DNA of 64,000 nt from Pseudaminobacter soli (ex Zhang et al. 2022) (GCF_014595955.1 NZ_JABVCF010000018.1:1-64000); one strand, 5' to 3'; shown: positions 11,832 to 20,867, counted from the first letter of the stretch. Notes: a model not told the origin generated them from the letters alone. Numbers and translations are program-made.

Positions 11832-12287
11832 ATGACACGGGTTTTCGAGAGCCCAAGCGAACTTAAGACAGCGGTCGGCGAGGCGATCGGACCCGGCGAA
11901 TGGCTCACCGTCACGCAGAAGATGATCGACGACTTCGCCGAGGCGACCGGCGACAAGCAGTGGATTCATGTCGATGTGGAGCGAGCCGAGAAGGAAGCCC
12001 CCGGCGGCAAGACGATTGCTCATGGATATCTGACGCTCTCGCTGCTCGGCGTGCTCCAGCCGCCGCTCTACACGGTGAAGGCCTCGCGGATCCTCAACTA
12101 CGGCATAGACAAGCTGCGTTTCCTGAACGCCGTTCCCGTGGGATCGCGCGTTCGATTGATCACCTCGATCAAGTCCGTCGAGGAAGCTTCTGGCGGCCTG
12201 CGGGCAACGGCTGAACTCACCATCGAGATCGAGGGTGAGAAGCGTCCCGCGCTCGTGGCGGACATCATCTTTCTCTACTTCGCGTGA
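11832..12287 (+). CDS. MaoC-family (hot-dog) dehydratase/hydratase
   Basis: Single-domain hot-dog protein of 151 residues, probably an (R)-specific enoyl-CoA hydratase. The hydratase-2 motif is present: DDFAEATGDKQWIHVDVERA (the Asp...His pair) followed by KTIAHGYLTLSLL. An AAGGAAGGGA ribosome site lies just upstream of ATG 11832. It sits between an acyl-CoA dehydrogenase and an acyl-CoA ligase, so it most likely hydrates the enoyl-CoA produced by the dehydrogenase. Confidence 0.9.
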   Translation: MTRVFESPSELKTAVGEAIGPGEWLTVTQKMIDDFAEATGDKQWIHVDVERAEKEAPGGKTIAHGYLTLSLLGVLQPPLYTVKASRILNYGIDKLRFLNAVPVGSRVRLITSIKSVEEASGGLRATAELTIEIEGEKRPALVADIIFLYFA

Positions 12288-12341
12288 GCCCGCAGCGGCG
12301 CGTTGCCGCCATGGATCATGCCTGGCTTCCTGGAGGACAGA

Positions 12342-13940
12342 ATGAGCATTGTGGACGACAGTCCGGAGGAAGAGGCGGCGCGGGCCGGGATCGCCAGCGT
12401 GGCCGACATCGTTCGCTGCCACGCGGGGCGCCGCCCGGCAAAAACCGCCCTGTACTACGAGGATCAGATTCTCAGCTTTGCGGATTGGGACGAGCGCAGC
12501 AGCCGTGTCGCCAACGGCCTGATCGCCGCGGGATGCAAGCCCCGAACCCGCGTCGCCTATCTCGGCAAGAACGATTCGCGTTACTTCGAGGTGCTGATGG
12601 GCTGCGCCAAGTCTAGCATCGTGCTGACCGCAATCAGTTGGCGTCTGGCCCTCCCGGAAATCCAGTACCTGCTCGAAAACTTCGATACCGAGTTCCTTTT
12701 CATCGACAGGGATTTTGCGGAGAAGCTCGAGGAGATCAAGGCAGCGCGGCCAGACTTTCGCGGGATCGTGGTGATGGGCGGCAATGTCCAGGGCGCGGAG
12801 AGTTTCGACGCGTGGCGCGACCGGCAGTCAACCGTCGACCCGAAGCTTCCCGCATCGCCCGACGATGTCGTGTTGCAACTCCACACATCCGGCACAACCG
12901 GACGCCCCAAGGGCGCGATGCTCACCAACGCCAACGTGCTGAATTCGGTGCGGCACACCGAAAGCGGCGAACTGGGCGAATGGAGCACAAGAGATATCGT
13001 GCTGACGCCGCTGCCGCTCTTTCACAGTGGCGGTACCTGCTGGGCGATGTATGCGCCATACGTTGGCGCCGCGAACTACATCACCCGAGAGGCGGGAAGT
13101 CCCTTCATTCTCAAGGCGCTGGCTTCCGCGTCCATCACCAAGGCGGGCTTCGTTCCCGCCGTCATCCAGCAGGTCATCAACGATCCCGCCTTCGATCGCA
13201 GCCATACCAAGTCCCTCCAGATCGTCGGCTATGGCGGCTCGCCAATCACGGTCGACCTGTTGCGACGGGCGGTCAAGGAACTCGGATGCGGCTTCGTCCA
13301 GATGTTCGGCATGACCGAGACGACGACCATGGGGACGACGCTGCTTCCACAAGATCATGATCTCGATCGTCCGGAACTTCTGGCGTCCTGCGGCCGACCG
13401 CTGCACGACATGGAGATCCGCATCGTCGATCCGCTGGGAAATGACCTGCCGCCCGGGGAGAGCGGGGAGATACTGCTGCGCGGCGGCTCGGTGATGAAGG
13501 GCTATTACGGCCGTCCCGAGGCAACCGCCGAAGCGCTGCGCGACGGCTGGTACCATTCGGGCGACGCCGGCTACTTCGATGCCGATGGCTACCTCTACAT
13601 CCGCGACCGCATCAAGGACATGATCATCTCGGGCGGCGAGAACATCTATCCAGCGGAGGTCGAGCAGGCGATCGCGGATCATCCCGCCGTGCTCGAGGTG
13701 GGCGTCGTCGGCGTGCCCTCCGAGAAATGGGGCGAGGAAGTCAAGGCCTTCGTCGCGTTGCGCGCCGGTCAGACCGTCACGCAGGCCGAACTGATAGCCC
13801 ACTGCCGATCGGGGATCGCCTCGTTCAAATGCCCCAAATCCGTCGAGTTCGTCGACGCGCTGCCGCGCAATCCATCGGGCAAGATTTTGAAACGCGAGCT
13901 GCGCGCACCGTTCTGGGGGCAACGAGAGCATACGATCTGA
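12342..13940 (+). CDS. acyl-CoA ligase (AMP-forming, ANL superfamily)
   Basis: Activates a carboxylic acid to its CoA thioester through an acyl-AMP. The 532-residue protein has the P-loop LHTSGTTGRPKGAMLTN (about residues 178-194), the A5 region QMFGMTETT, the hinge region YIRDRIKDMIISGGENIYPA, and the C-terminal catalytic Lys context PRNPSGKILKRELR. The start at 12342 is chosen for the TGGAGGA site 5-6 bp upstream; an in-frame ATG at 12303 lacks one. It ends 2 bp before the next dehydrogenase. A medium- to long-chain or cyclic acid substrate is likely. Confidence 0.92.
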   Translation: MSIVDDSPEEEAARAGIASVADIVRCHAGRRPAKTALYYEDQILSFADWDERSSRVANGLIAAGCKPRTRVAYLGKNDSRYFEVLMGCAKSSIVLTAISWRLALPEIQYLLENFDTEFLFIDRDFAEKLEEIKAARPDFRGIVVMGGNVQGAESFDAWRDRQSTVDPKLPASPDDVVLQLHTSGTTGRPKGAMLTNANVLNSVRHTESGELGEWSTRDIVLTPLPLFHSGGTCWAMYAPYVGAANYITREAGSPFILKALASASITKAGFVPAVIQQVINDPAFDRSHTKSLQIVGYGGSPITVDLLRRAVKELGCGFVQMFGMTETTTMGTTLLPQDHDLDRPELLASCGRPLHDMEIRIVDPLGNDLPPGESGEILLRGGSVMKGYYGRPEATAEALRDGWYHSGDAGYFDADGYLYIRDRIKDMIISGGENIYPAEVEQAIADHPAVLEVGVVGVPSEKWGEEVKAFVALRAGQTVTQAELIAHCRSGIASFKCPKSVEFVDALPRNPSGKILKRELRAPFWGQREHTI

Positions 13941-13942
13941 CG

Positions 13943-15058
13943 ATGGATCTGTCCTTCACGCCTGAGCAGACGATCCTGCGGGACACCCTCTCCAGCTATC
14001 TTGCGCCGCGCCGCCGAGATCTGACCATGGCACCACGGCGTGGCGACGCCTGGCGCGGTTTAGTTGACGATATCGCGCTGCCGTCCACTGCCGTGCCCGC
14101 AGAGTTCGACGGGTATGGCGGCGGTCCTGTCGATGTCATGCTGATCATGGAGGAGCTTGGCAGGGCCCTTGCCGCCGTGCCGTTCATGCACACTGTCTTG
14201 GCGACGACCGCGCTGGCGGCTTCCCCGGACGAACCGGCCGGGAGTCACCTGCGAGCCATCGCGGCCGGCCGCGCGCTGACGGTCCTTGCCCACTCCGAAT
14301 ACGCCACCCGCTTTCGCCTTGAGAGTGTCGGCGCCAGCGCGACGACCGACGGTTCGATCCACCGCATTTCAGGCAGGAAATCCGTTGTATCCTGCGCGCC
14401 GGTAGCCACGCACTATCTGGTGACCGCAAGGACCGCATTCGGTACGCCGTCGCTGTTTCTCGTCGATGCCGCAGCGGCCGGGATAACACGGGAGGACTTC
14501 GACGCGATCGACGGCGAGGCCACGTCCAACATTACGTTTGGCGCCGTCGAAGGGCACCTGATCGGACGCGAGGGTGCCGCCGTGAGGCTACTCGAGCCGG
14601 CCATCGATGCCGCCATCGTTGCGCTCGGCGCGGAAGCGGTAGGCATCATGCGCGAAATGACACGCCAGACGTCGGCATATCTGCGCGAACGCAAGCAGTT
14701 CGGGCAGCCGCTCGTCTCGTTCCAGGCGCTTCAGCATCGTCTGGCGGACATGGCGATCGCGATCGAGCAGTCCGTGTCCATGGTCTACATGGCCACGCTT
14801 GCCCTTCAGGACGGCGAAGCTCGCGAACGGGCGGCCGCAGCAGCGGCCATGAAGATCGCCGTCGACCGCCAACTGCGCTTCGTGAGCCAGCAAGCCGTGC
14901 AACTCCACGGCGGCATGGGCATCACCGACGAGCTCGCGATCGGGCGCTACTTCAAGCGGGCGCTCGTCATCTCGGCAAGCTTCGGCAGCGGGGATGACCA
15001 TTTCCGCCGCTACGACGAGCTTGCCGTCAAGGACAGGACAGGAGCCGACGGGCCGTGA
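13943..15058 (+). CDS. acyl-CoA dehydrogenase, small partner (FadE/ChsE-like)
   Basis: Acyl-CoA dehydrogenase family protein of 371 residues starting MDLSFTPEQTILRDTL at 13943. It has the C-terminal signature QLHGGMGITDELAIGRYFKR and the ERKQFGQPLVSFQALQHRLAD stretch (shown in two parts in this family). The N-terminal flavin loop seen in its partner (FSEPGSGSD) is absent; SEYATRFRLE stands in its place. This subunit asymmetry is typical of heteromeric dehydrogenases in steroid-like pathways. Its stop overlaps the GTG start of the crotonase by 4 bp, giving a tight coupled operon. Confidence 0.88.
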   Translation: MDLSFTPEQTILRDTLSSYLAPRRRDLTMAPRRGDAWRGLVDDIALPSTAVPAEFDGYGGGPVDVMLIMEELGRALAAVPFMHTVLATTALAASPDEPAGSHLRAIAAGRALTVLAHSEYATRFRLESVGASATTDGSIHRISGRKSVVSCAPVATHYLVTARTAFGTPSLFLVDAAAAGITREDFDAIDGEATSNITFGAVEGHLIGREGAAVRLLEPAIDAAIVALGAEAVGIMREMTRQTSAYLRERKQFGQPLVSFQALQHRLADMAIAIEQSVSMVYMATLALQDGEARERAAAAAAMKIAVDRQLRFVSQQAVQLHGGMGITDELAIGRYFKRALVISASFGSGDDHFRRYDELAVKDRTGADGP

Positions 15059-15954
15059 GCTTCGAAAACATCCTCTACTCGGTAGACGACAGGATCGCGA
15101 CGATCGCGCTCAACCGACCCGACAGGCTCAATGCCGTCAGTGAAGCGATGATCGACGAGATCATCGCCGCGCTCGATCGCGCCGACACCGACGACGATGT
15201 CAGGGTGGTCGTCGTTCGGGCCAATGGCAGGCTCTTCTGTGCGGGCGCCGATTTGTCGCAAGGGGCGAGCACGTTCGACTACGACAGCCGCGCGGTTGGC
15301 GGGTCAGACTCGCCGGTCCGCCCCGACGGCAGCGTAGACTATTCGCATGAGAAGGTCCGTGACGGTGCGGGTCGCCTCACGCTTCGGCTCTATCGCGGCC
15401 TCAAACCGGTCATCGGTGCCATCCACGGCGCCGCGGTCGGCGTCGGCATCACCATGACGCTTGCGATGGATGCCCGATTCGCGGCCGCCGATACGCGCTT
15501 CGGCATGGTGTTCACGCGGCGGGGCATCGTGCCGGAGGGCGCCTCGACCTGGTTCCTCCAACGCATTGTCGGCTTGGATCGCGCGCTGGACTGGTGCCTC
15601 ACGGGGCGCATCATTTCTGCAAGCGAAGCGCTGGAGGCTGGCCTCGTGCGTTCCCTGCACACCGCCGACGAGCTTCTTCCGGCCGCTTACGCCTACGCCC
15701 GCGAGATTGCGGTCAACACCGCCCCGGTCTCGGTCGCACTCACGCGGCAGATGCTTTGGCAAATGGCGGGAGCACGGCATCCCATGGAGGCTCATCGGCT
15801 CGACAGCCGCGGCGTCTATGCGCGCGGCCGTTCGGACGATGCCAGGGAAGGAGTCTCGAGTTTCCTGGAGAAGCGGCCGCCCACCTTTCCAAACCGCGTC
15901 TCCCGCGACATGCCGGACTATTTTCCCTGGTGGGATGAACCCGAATATTCCTGA
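15055..15954 (+). CDS. enoyl-CoA hydratase/isomerase (crotonase) family protein
   Basis: Crotonase-fold protein of 299 residues starting with GTG at 15055, overlapping the preceding stop (GTGA). The oxyanion-hole region FCAGADLSQG (near residue 65) and HGAAVGVGITMTLAMDARFA are present. The two catalytic Glu positions of classical crotonase appear replaced, and an acidic residue sits instead in RRGIVPEGASTWFLQRIVG. This arrangement is common in one enoyl-CoA hydratase/isomerase subgroup. An insertion after the oxyanion loop (YDSRAVGGSDSPVRPDGS) may enlarge the pocket. Hydratase and isomerase activities cannot be separated from sequence. Confidence 0.88.
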   Translation: MSFENILYSVDDRIATIALNRPDRLNAVSEAMIDEIIAALDRADTDDDVRVVVVRANGRLFCAGADLSQGASTFDYDSRAVGGSDSPVRPDGSVDYSHEKVRDGAGRLTLRLYRGLKPVIGAIHGAAVGVGITMTLAMDARFAAADTRFGMVFTRRGIVPEGASTWFLQRIVGLDRALDWCLTGRIISASEALEAGLVRSLHTADELLPAAYAYAREIAVNTAPVSVALTRQMLWQMAGARHPMEAHRLDSRGVYARGRSDDAREGVSSFLEKRPPTFPNRVSRDMPDYFPWWDEPEYS

Positions 15955-15968
15955 ACAGGACGGCGATC

Positions 15969-17105
15969 TCACGCCAGTTCTGACGGCAGGCTGGCGAAAC
16001 GCTTCTGATGAAAATCGATGTCGCCGAGCATGGTCTCGACCATCAGCAGCCGCTTGAAATAGTGCCCGACCGCGAGTTCGTCCGTCATGCCGATGCCGCC
16101 GTGCAGTTGGACCGCCGCGCGGCCGACGAAGCGTGCGGAGCGCCCGACCTGCGCCTTTGCGGCCGATGCGGCGCGTGCGCGCTCGACAGGCTCTCCATCC
16201 GAGACACTGGCGGCATAGAGCGTCAGCGCGCGGGCGCATTCCAACTGGACCCGCATGTCCACGATGCGGTGCTGGATCACCTGGAAGTCGCCGATAGGCT
16301 GGCCGAACTGCTTTCTGATCTTGACGTAGGCGAGCGTCTGTTCGCACAGCGCGCCCATAGCGCCGACACCTTCCGCGCAGAGATAGACGAGCGCGCGGTC
16401 GGTGGCAGCTGCGACCGCTGGATAGGCTGCCTCCGGATCCCCCAGCGCCTCCTCGGCGATCACCCGGTCAAATATGATGTCGGCCGCCTGACGGTCGTCG
16501 ACGGTCGTGTAGGGGTGCATGGAGGCACCTTGGCTGGCCGGATCCACGATGAACAGACCAAGCCCCGCCTCCGCTGAGATCTCGCCGGCGGTGCGCGCGA
16601 GCACCATGATCCTGTCGGCTCCCGGAGCGTCGAGAACCAGGATCTTGCGCCCGCTGAGGGCATAGCCGGCTTCGGTCCGCATCGCCCGCGTCTGGATTCT
16701 GCTGAGCTCGAAGCGCGACTCCGCTTCCGCAAAGGCGAAAGCGATCCGCAGTTGCCCGTCGCCGATGGCAGGCAGCATCGCCGATCTCTGCGCCGGCGTG
16801 CCGGCCCGCGCTACCAGGCCGGCCGAAAGGACGATAGCCGAAAGATAGGGTTCCACGACGAGGCGCGACCCGAACGCTTCGCCGATATTGGTCTCTTCGA
16901 GCGCGCCCAGGCCCATGCCGCCGGCTTCCTCCGGCAGGGAAAGGCGGAGCCAGCCCATGGCGGCAAAACTGTCCCAATTCTCAGCCGACTGCGGCGGCCG
17001 ACGCCTGGTGAGCTTTCGCCACTGATCGAAACCGTAATTGCGCTCTAGCCAGCCCGACAGGCTTTCCTTGAGCATCGCCTGTTCGTCGCTGAGGTGAAAA
17101 TCCAT
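15969..17105 (-). CDS. acyl-CoA dehydrogenase, small partner of second pair
   Basis: Acyl-CoA dehydrogenase family protein of 378 residues (MDFHLSDEQAMLKESLSGWL). It has the C-terminal QLHGGIGMTDELAVGHYFKRL and the KIRKQFGQPIGDFQVIQHR stretch, like the protein at 13943, but lacks an obvious N-terminal FSEPGSGSD flavin loop. Its start is 11 bp after the stop of the larger dehydrogenase upstream. The two form the second large/small pair in the window and are convergent with the first pair. A heteromeric enzyme acting on a bulky acyl-CoA is inferred. Confidence 0.88.
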   Translation of the reverse strand: MDFHLSDEQAMLKESLSGWLERNYGFDQWRKLTRRRPPQSAENWDSFAAMGWLRLSLPEEAGGMGLGALEETNIGEAFGSRLVVEPYLSAIVLSAGLVARAGTPAQRSAMLPAIGDGQLRIAFAFAEAESRFELSRIQTRAMRTEAGYALSGRKILVLDAPGADRIMVLARTAGEISAEAGLGLFIVDPASQGASMHPYTTVDDRQAADIIFDRVIAEEALGDPEAAYPAVAAATDRALVYLCAEGVGAMGALCEQTLAYVKIRKQFGQPIGDFQVIQHRIVDMRVQLECARALTLYAASVSDGEPVERARAASAAKAQVGRSARFVGRAAVQLHGGIGMTDELAVGHYFKRLLMVETMLGDIDFHQKRFASLPSELA

Positions 17106-17116
17106 GACCCGTCTCC

Positions 17117-18316
17117 TCAGGCTCCGGCGTAGATCATCTTGGCGAGGATGTTCTGCTGCGTCTCAGTCGATCCGCCATAGATGGTCGCGGCGCGTAGGAA
17201 GAGGAATTCCTCCATCTTGCCCTGGGCTATGTCGGGCGCGGACGGCGAATGGGAGAGACCATCGGGCAGGCTCTCATAGGCGAGTCCGGCGTAGCCCATG
17301 GCCTCGACGGACAGTTCCGTCACCGCCTGGATGATTTGCGATCCGCGCAGCTTCAGGATGCTGGCCGAGAGCATGTTGTCTATGCCCTGGTCCATCTCCC
17401 AGGCGATGCGCAGCCCCATTCGTTCGAGCGCGAGAAGATCGATCTCGATCGCTGCCGCCTTGTCGCGGAACGATGGATCGTCCGCGAGCGTGGCATCACC
17501 AACGGCTGTTGCACGCGCGATCTGGCGCAGGCGCTGCAGGCGGCGCTTCGACCGGGCGATCTCTGCAATGGTAAAGCGCTCGTGCCCCAGCAGGAACTTC
17601 GCATATGTCCAGCCCCTGCCTTCCTCGCCGATGAGGCTGGAACGCGGAACCCGGACATCCTCGAAGAAGGTTTCATTGAGGCTGTGCCCGCGGTCGATCG
17701 AGATGATCGGGCGCACCGTGATGCCGGGCGTATCCATTGGGAAGACCAGCATGGATATACCCTGCTGAGGCTTGACCGTGGGATCGGTGCGCACGAGGCA
17801 GTAGATCATGTTGGAGTTGTGCGCGAGACTGGTCCAGATCTTTTGCCCGTTGATGACGTAGTCGTTGCCGTCGGCGACAGCGCGGGTCTTCAGAGAGGCG
17901 AGGTCCGAGCCCGAACCCGGTTCTGAGAACCCTTGGCACCAGTAGTCCTCGCCCGACAGGATTCGCGGGAGATATTGCGCCTTCTGCTCCTCGCTGCCGA
18001 AGGTGTAGATAACGGGACCGACCATGTTCACGCCCTGCCCGGCCATCAGAGGCAGGGGCGCGTCGGCCATGCACAGCTCTTCGTCGAAGATGTAACGCTG
18101 GAGCGCAGTCCAGCCCGGCCCGCCATACTGCTTCGGCCACGCGGGAGCGGCCCAGCCCTTGGCGTGGAGGATACGCTGCCAGCGCAGCATATCCTCCGGA
18201 TGCAAGTGAAATGATCTCCGCGCCTTTTCGGCGATATCGGCGGGCAGATGCTTGCGGAAGAATGCGCGGACTTCCTCGCGGAATGCCCTGTCCTCGGCGC
18301 TCAGGGAAAGATCCAT
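17117..18316 (-). CDS. acyl-CoA dehydrogenase, large partner of second pair
   Basis: Acyl-CoA dehydrogenase of 399 residues starting MDLSLSAEDRAFREEVRAFF. It contains the flavin/substrate loop WCQGFSEPGSGSDLASLKTR, GQKIWTSLAHNSNMIY and the C-terminal ATIYGGSTETQQNILAKMI. The architecture matches the protein at 10584. It is followed after 11 bp by the smaller partner and preceded by a 17-beta-HSD4-like dehydrogenase, an order typical of steroid- or terpenoid-style beta-oxidation operons. GGAGGCAG lies just upstream of the start. Confidence 0.9.
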   Translation of the reverse strand: MDLSLSAEDRAFREEVRAFFRKHLPADIAEKARRSFHLHPEDMLRWQRILHAKGWAAPAWPKQYGGPGWTALQRYIFDEELCMADAPLPLMAGQGVNMVGPVIYTFGSEEQKAQYLPRILSGEDYWCQGFSEPGSGSDLASLKTRAVADGNDYVINGQKIWTSLAHNSNMIYCLVRTDPTVKPQQGISMLVFPMDTPGITVRPIISIDRGHSLNETFFEDVRVPRSSLIGEEGRGWTYAKFLLGHERFTIAEIARSKRRLQRLRQIARATAVGDATLADDPSFRDKAAAIEIDLLALERMGLRIAWEMDQGIDNMLSASILKLRGSQIIQAVTELSVEAMGYAGLAYESLPDGLSHSPSAPDIAQGKMEEFLFLRAATIYGGSTETQQNILAKMIYAGA

Positions 18317-18343
18317 GACCTGCCTCCCGTCTTAGCAGATTGG

Positions 18344-19264
18344 TCAGGCGGCCGGCTTCGCCAGCATGTCGAGCCGCTCCTGCATCTTGCCCTCGGTGCC
18401 CGGGGTGGTCGGGTCGGCGGTCGACAGGTCGCTGATCCGGTCGAAGGCCCGGTCGAACAGCTCGACCGTTATCGGCTGTGACGGATCGAACTGAACGCCC
18501 TTGGTCTCGAAGAAGTGCAGGCGGCCAAAGCCGCCGGCCGCGGCGGTGATGATGGTCGCGGTCACGTCGCATCGCTCGCTGGCGAGCCAGGCGACGGCCG
18601 GCGAGACGAAGGCCGGATCGAGCTTCTTCATGAAGCTCTCGTCGAGCCCGAGATTGTCGGTCATCCGGGTCAATGCACCGGGCGAGACGGCGTTTACGAG
18701 CACATTGTTCTTGCGCCCCTCGATCGCCAGGCAGTTCATGAGGCCGAGCATACCCGCCTTCGCGGAGCCGTAGTTCGACTGGCCGAAATTGCCGCTGGTT
18801 CCGGCAACCGACGTCGTGAAGACGATGCGCCCGTACTTCTGCTCGCTCATCAGGCCCCAGGCGGCCTTCGTGCAGAAGACGGTGCCCCAGTAGTGGACCT
18901 GGAACACTTCGGCGAAATCCTTCATGTCCGACTTGCCGAAGGACTTGTCGCGAAGGATGCCTGCATTGTTGACCAGTATGTCGATCTTCCCGAACGCGTC
19001 GACGGCCGTCTTGATGATCTTTTCAGCGCCCTCCTGCGTGGACACGCTCTCATAGTTGGGAACTGCCGTGCCGCCCTCCGCCTTGATCTCGGCCACGACC
19101 TTGTCGGCCGCGGCGGAATCGCTGCCGACGCCGGCGGTGCTGCCGCCGAGATCGTTGACCACCACCTTGGCGCCCTGCCTGGCGAGCAGCAGTGCATGCT
19201 GGCGCCCCAATCCGGCGCCAGCGCCGGTAACGACCGCCACCCTTCCGTCAAGTCTCAACGTCAT
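18344..19264 (-). CDS. 17-beta-HSD4/FabG-like 3-hydroxyacyl-CoA dehydrogenase (SDR)
   Basis: Short-chain dehydrogenase of 306 residues, longer than a classical SDR. The NAD-binding TGAGAGLGRQHALLLARQGA is followed by VVNDLGGS, NNAGILRDKSF, and the catalytic Ser with YGSAKAG (Tyr-x3-Lys). The opening and the C-terminal extension resemble the dehydrogenase domain of peroxisomal multifunctional enzyme 2 and of ChsB1-type enzymes, which oxidise 3-hydroxyacyl-CoA in steroid side-chain breakdown. It sits between the dehydrogenase pair and the DUF35/thiolase pair, matching the oxidation step just before carbon-carbon cleavage. Confidence 0.88.
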   Translation of the reverse strand: MTLRLDGRVAVVTGAGAGLGRQHALLLARQGAKVVVNDLGGSTAGVGSDSAAADKVVAEIKAEGGTAVPNYESVSTQEGAEKIIKTAVDAFGKIDILVNNAGILRDKSFGKSDMKDFAEVFQVHYWGTVFCTKAAWGLMSEQKYGRIVFTTSVAGTSGNFGQSNYGSAKAGMLGLMNCLAIEGRKNNVLVNAVSPGALTRMTDNLGLDESFMKKLDPAFVSPAVAWLASERCDVTATIITAAAGGFGRLHFFETKGVQFDPSQPITVELFDRAFDRISDLSTADPTTPGTEGKMQERLDMLAKPAA

Positions 19265-19314
19265 GTCTCGTAGCCTCCAGATTGCGCTTTCATGATTGTC
19301 GGCTTGGGCCGTTC

Positions 19315-19695
19315 TCAGGCCTCACGCGGCCGGAACATGGGCGTGGCTATTCCGTCCACGTCGCGGAAGGTGACCTGCACTTTCTGCTCGACCGCGATCG
19401 CGTCGAGATCGCAGCCGACGATGTTGGTCATCAGACGCGGGCCCTCGTCGAGTTCGACGAGTGCGATAGCGTAGGGATCGCCGCGCCGCATGACGCTGAA
19501 GGAGTAGATGCGCCCTGTTCCCGAACATTCGACCCAGGCGAGCTTGCTGCCGAGGCAGTAGGGGCAGACGACGCGGGGATAGTGGAACGCATCGCCGCAT
19601 TCCTCGCATCTCTGGATCAGCAGCTTTCCACCGGTCGAGCGCCACTGCGGCGCGACATCGCGTTCGGGCGTGATCGTTTCGACAGCCGCGTCCAT
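19315..19695 (-). CDS. DUF35 zinc-ribbon/OB-fold protein, partner of the thiolase-like aldolase
   Basis: DUF35 protein of 126 residues with a rubredoxin-like zinc ribbon (Cys30, Cys33, Cys44, Cys47, spaced C-x2-C-x10-C-x2-C) followed by an OB fold (GTGRIYSFSVMRRGDP). Proteins of this type bind to SCP-x/Ltp2-like thiolases; in steroid catabolism the DUF35 part of ChsH2 is needed for Ltp2 retro-aldolase activity. Its start at 19695 is 2 bp from the stop of the thiolase-like gene, so the two are very likely a complex. The frame is open upstream to 19881, but that part is a shadow of the thiolase gene. Confidence 0.88.
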   Translation of the reverse strand: MDAAVETITPERDVAPQWRSTGGKLLIQRCEECGDAFHYPRVVCPYCLGSKLAWVECSGTGRIYSFSVMRRGDPYAIALVELDEGPRLMTNIVGCDLDAIAVEQKVQVTFRDVDGIATPMFRPREA

Positions 19696-19697
19696 GA

Positions 19698-20867
19698 TCA
19701 GACCCTCTCCAGAATGAGCGTTGCGCTTCCGTGCCGCGTGGGCAGATAGCCCCCCGTTCCGTGTGCGAGCGCCAGATCGCAATTCTTCACCTGAACGGCG
19801 GGATGCGCCTCGCCGCGCAATTGGCGAACGGCCTCTATGACCTTCGTCATGCCGCCGCGATTGGCGGGATGGTTGCTGCAAAGGCCGCCGCCATCCGTGT
19901 TGAAAGGCAGCTTGCCTACGCCGGATATCAGGTTGCCATCCGCGACGAAGCGGCCGCCTTCGCCCTTCTCGCAGAAGCCGAGGTCCTCGAGCGTGATCGC
20001 CACGGTGATGGTGAAGGAATCGTAGATCGAAACGTACTTGATTTCGGATGGCTTCACCCCCGCCTCCGCGAAAGCGGCCGGCCCCGACCAGACACCGCCG
20101 GAGAAGGTGATGTCGTTGCGGCCGCCATTGGGGTGCTTGATCGCCTCGGCGGCGCCCCGCACCTTGACCAGAGGCCGCTTCAGGCTTCTGGCGATCTCTG
20201 GCGAAACCACAATCAGCGCGCCCCCGCCGTCGCTGATGACGCAGCAGTCCAGTCGGTGCAGCGGATCGGAAACCATCGGAGAGTTGATGACGTCTTCGAC
20301 CGTGACGACATCGCGCAGCATGGCGTGCGGGTTGTGCTGCGCGTGGTGGGAGGCTGCCACCTTCACCCAGGCGAGCTGCTCGCTCGTGGTGCCGTACTCA
20401 TACATGTGACGCTTGGCCGACATGCCATAGAGGTTGGCGATCGTATGTCTGAACGGCAACTCGTAGGGCACGTCCGGGCAGATCGGATCATCGAAGAACG
20501 CGCCCTCGCCCTTCGGCCCCCGACCCGTGCGCGGCATGCCGGCAAGCGTTATCAGCGCGACCGAGCATTTGCCGGCTGCGATCGCCTGCGCAGCATGTCC
20601 GACGGCGAGAATATAGGAGGAGCCGCCCGTGTCCGTGTTGTCGACATAGCGGGGGCGGAGGCCGAGATACTCGGCCATATTGAGCCCGCCCATTCCCGGC
20701 GCGTCGCTGGCGCAGAAAAAGCCGTCCACGTCTCTGCTGGTCAGACCCGCATCGGCAAGCGCTCCGGCCGCCATCTCCGCGTGCAACTGCGGTATCGTCT
20801 TGCCGGTCGCCTTGCGCGTCGGATGCTCGAAGGCGCCTGCGATGTATGCCTTGCCGTTGATCGTCAA
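19698..20867 (-). CDS. SCP-x/Ltp2-like thiolase-fold protein, probable retro-aldolase
   Basis: Thiolase-fold protein of 389 residues. The classical nucleophilic Cys is not evident: the equivalent region reads DNTDTGGSSYILAVGHAA. Family hallmarks are YVSIYDSFTITVAITLEDLG, GGLCSNHPANRGG and LALAHGTGGYLPTRHGSATL. Ltp2-type members are aldolases that cleave a beta-hydroxyacyl-CoA at a branched carbon, in complex with a DUF35 protein, and a DUF35 gene follows after 2 bp. I chose the TTG at 20867 as start because GGGGAG lies 7 bp upstream; an in-frame ATG at 20903 would add 12 residues (MIDGRLFRGEQF) with a weaker site. Lipid-transfer thiolase activity is the alternative reading. Confidence 0.85.
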   Translation of the reverse strand: MTINGKAYIAGAFEHPTRKATGKTIPQLHAEMAAGALADAGLTSRDVDGFFCASDAPGMGGLNMAEYLGLRPRYVDNTDTGGSSYILAVGHAAQAIAAGKCSVALITLAGMPRTGRGPKGEGAFFDDPICPDVPYELPFRHTIANLYGMSAKRHMYEYGTTSEQLAWVKVAASHHAQHNPHAMLRDVVTVEDVINSPMVSDPLHRLDCCVISDGGGALIVVSPEIARSLKRPLVKVRGAAEAIKHPNGGRNDITFSGGVWSGPAAFAEAGVKPSEIKYVSIYDSFTITVAITLEDLGFCEKGEGGRFVADGNLISGVGKLPFNTDGGGLCSNHPANRGGMTKVIEAVRQLRGEAHPAVQVKNCDLALAHGTGGYLPTRHGSATLILERV

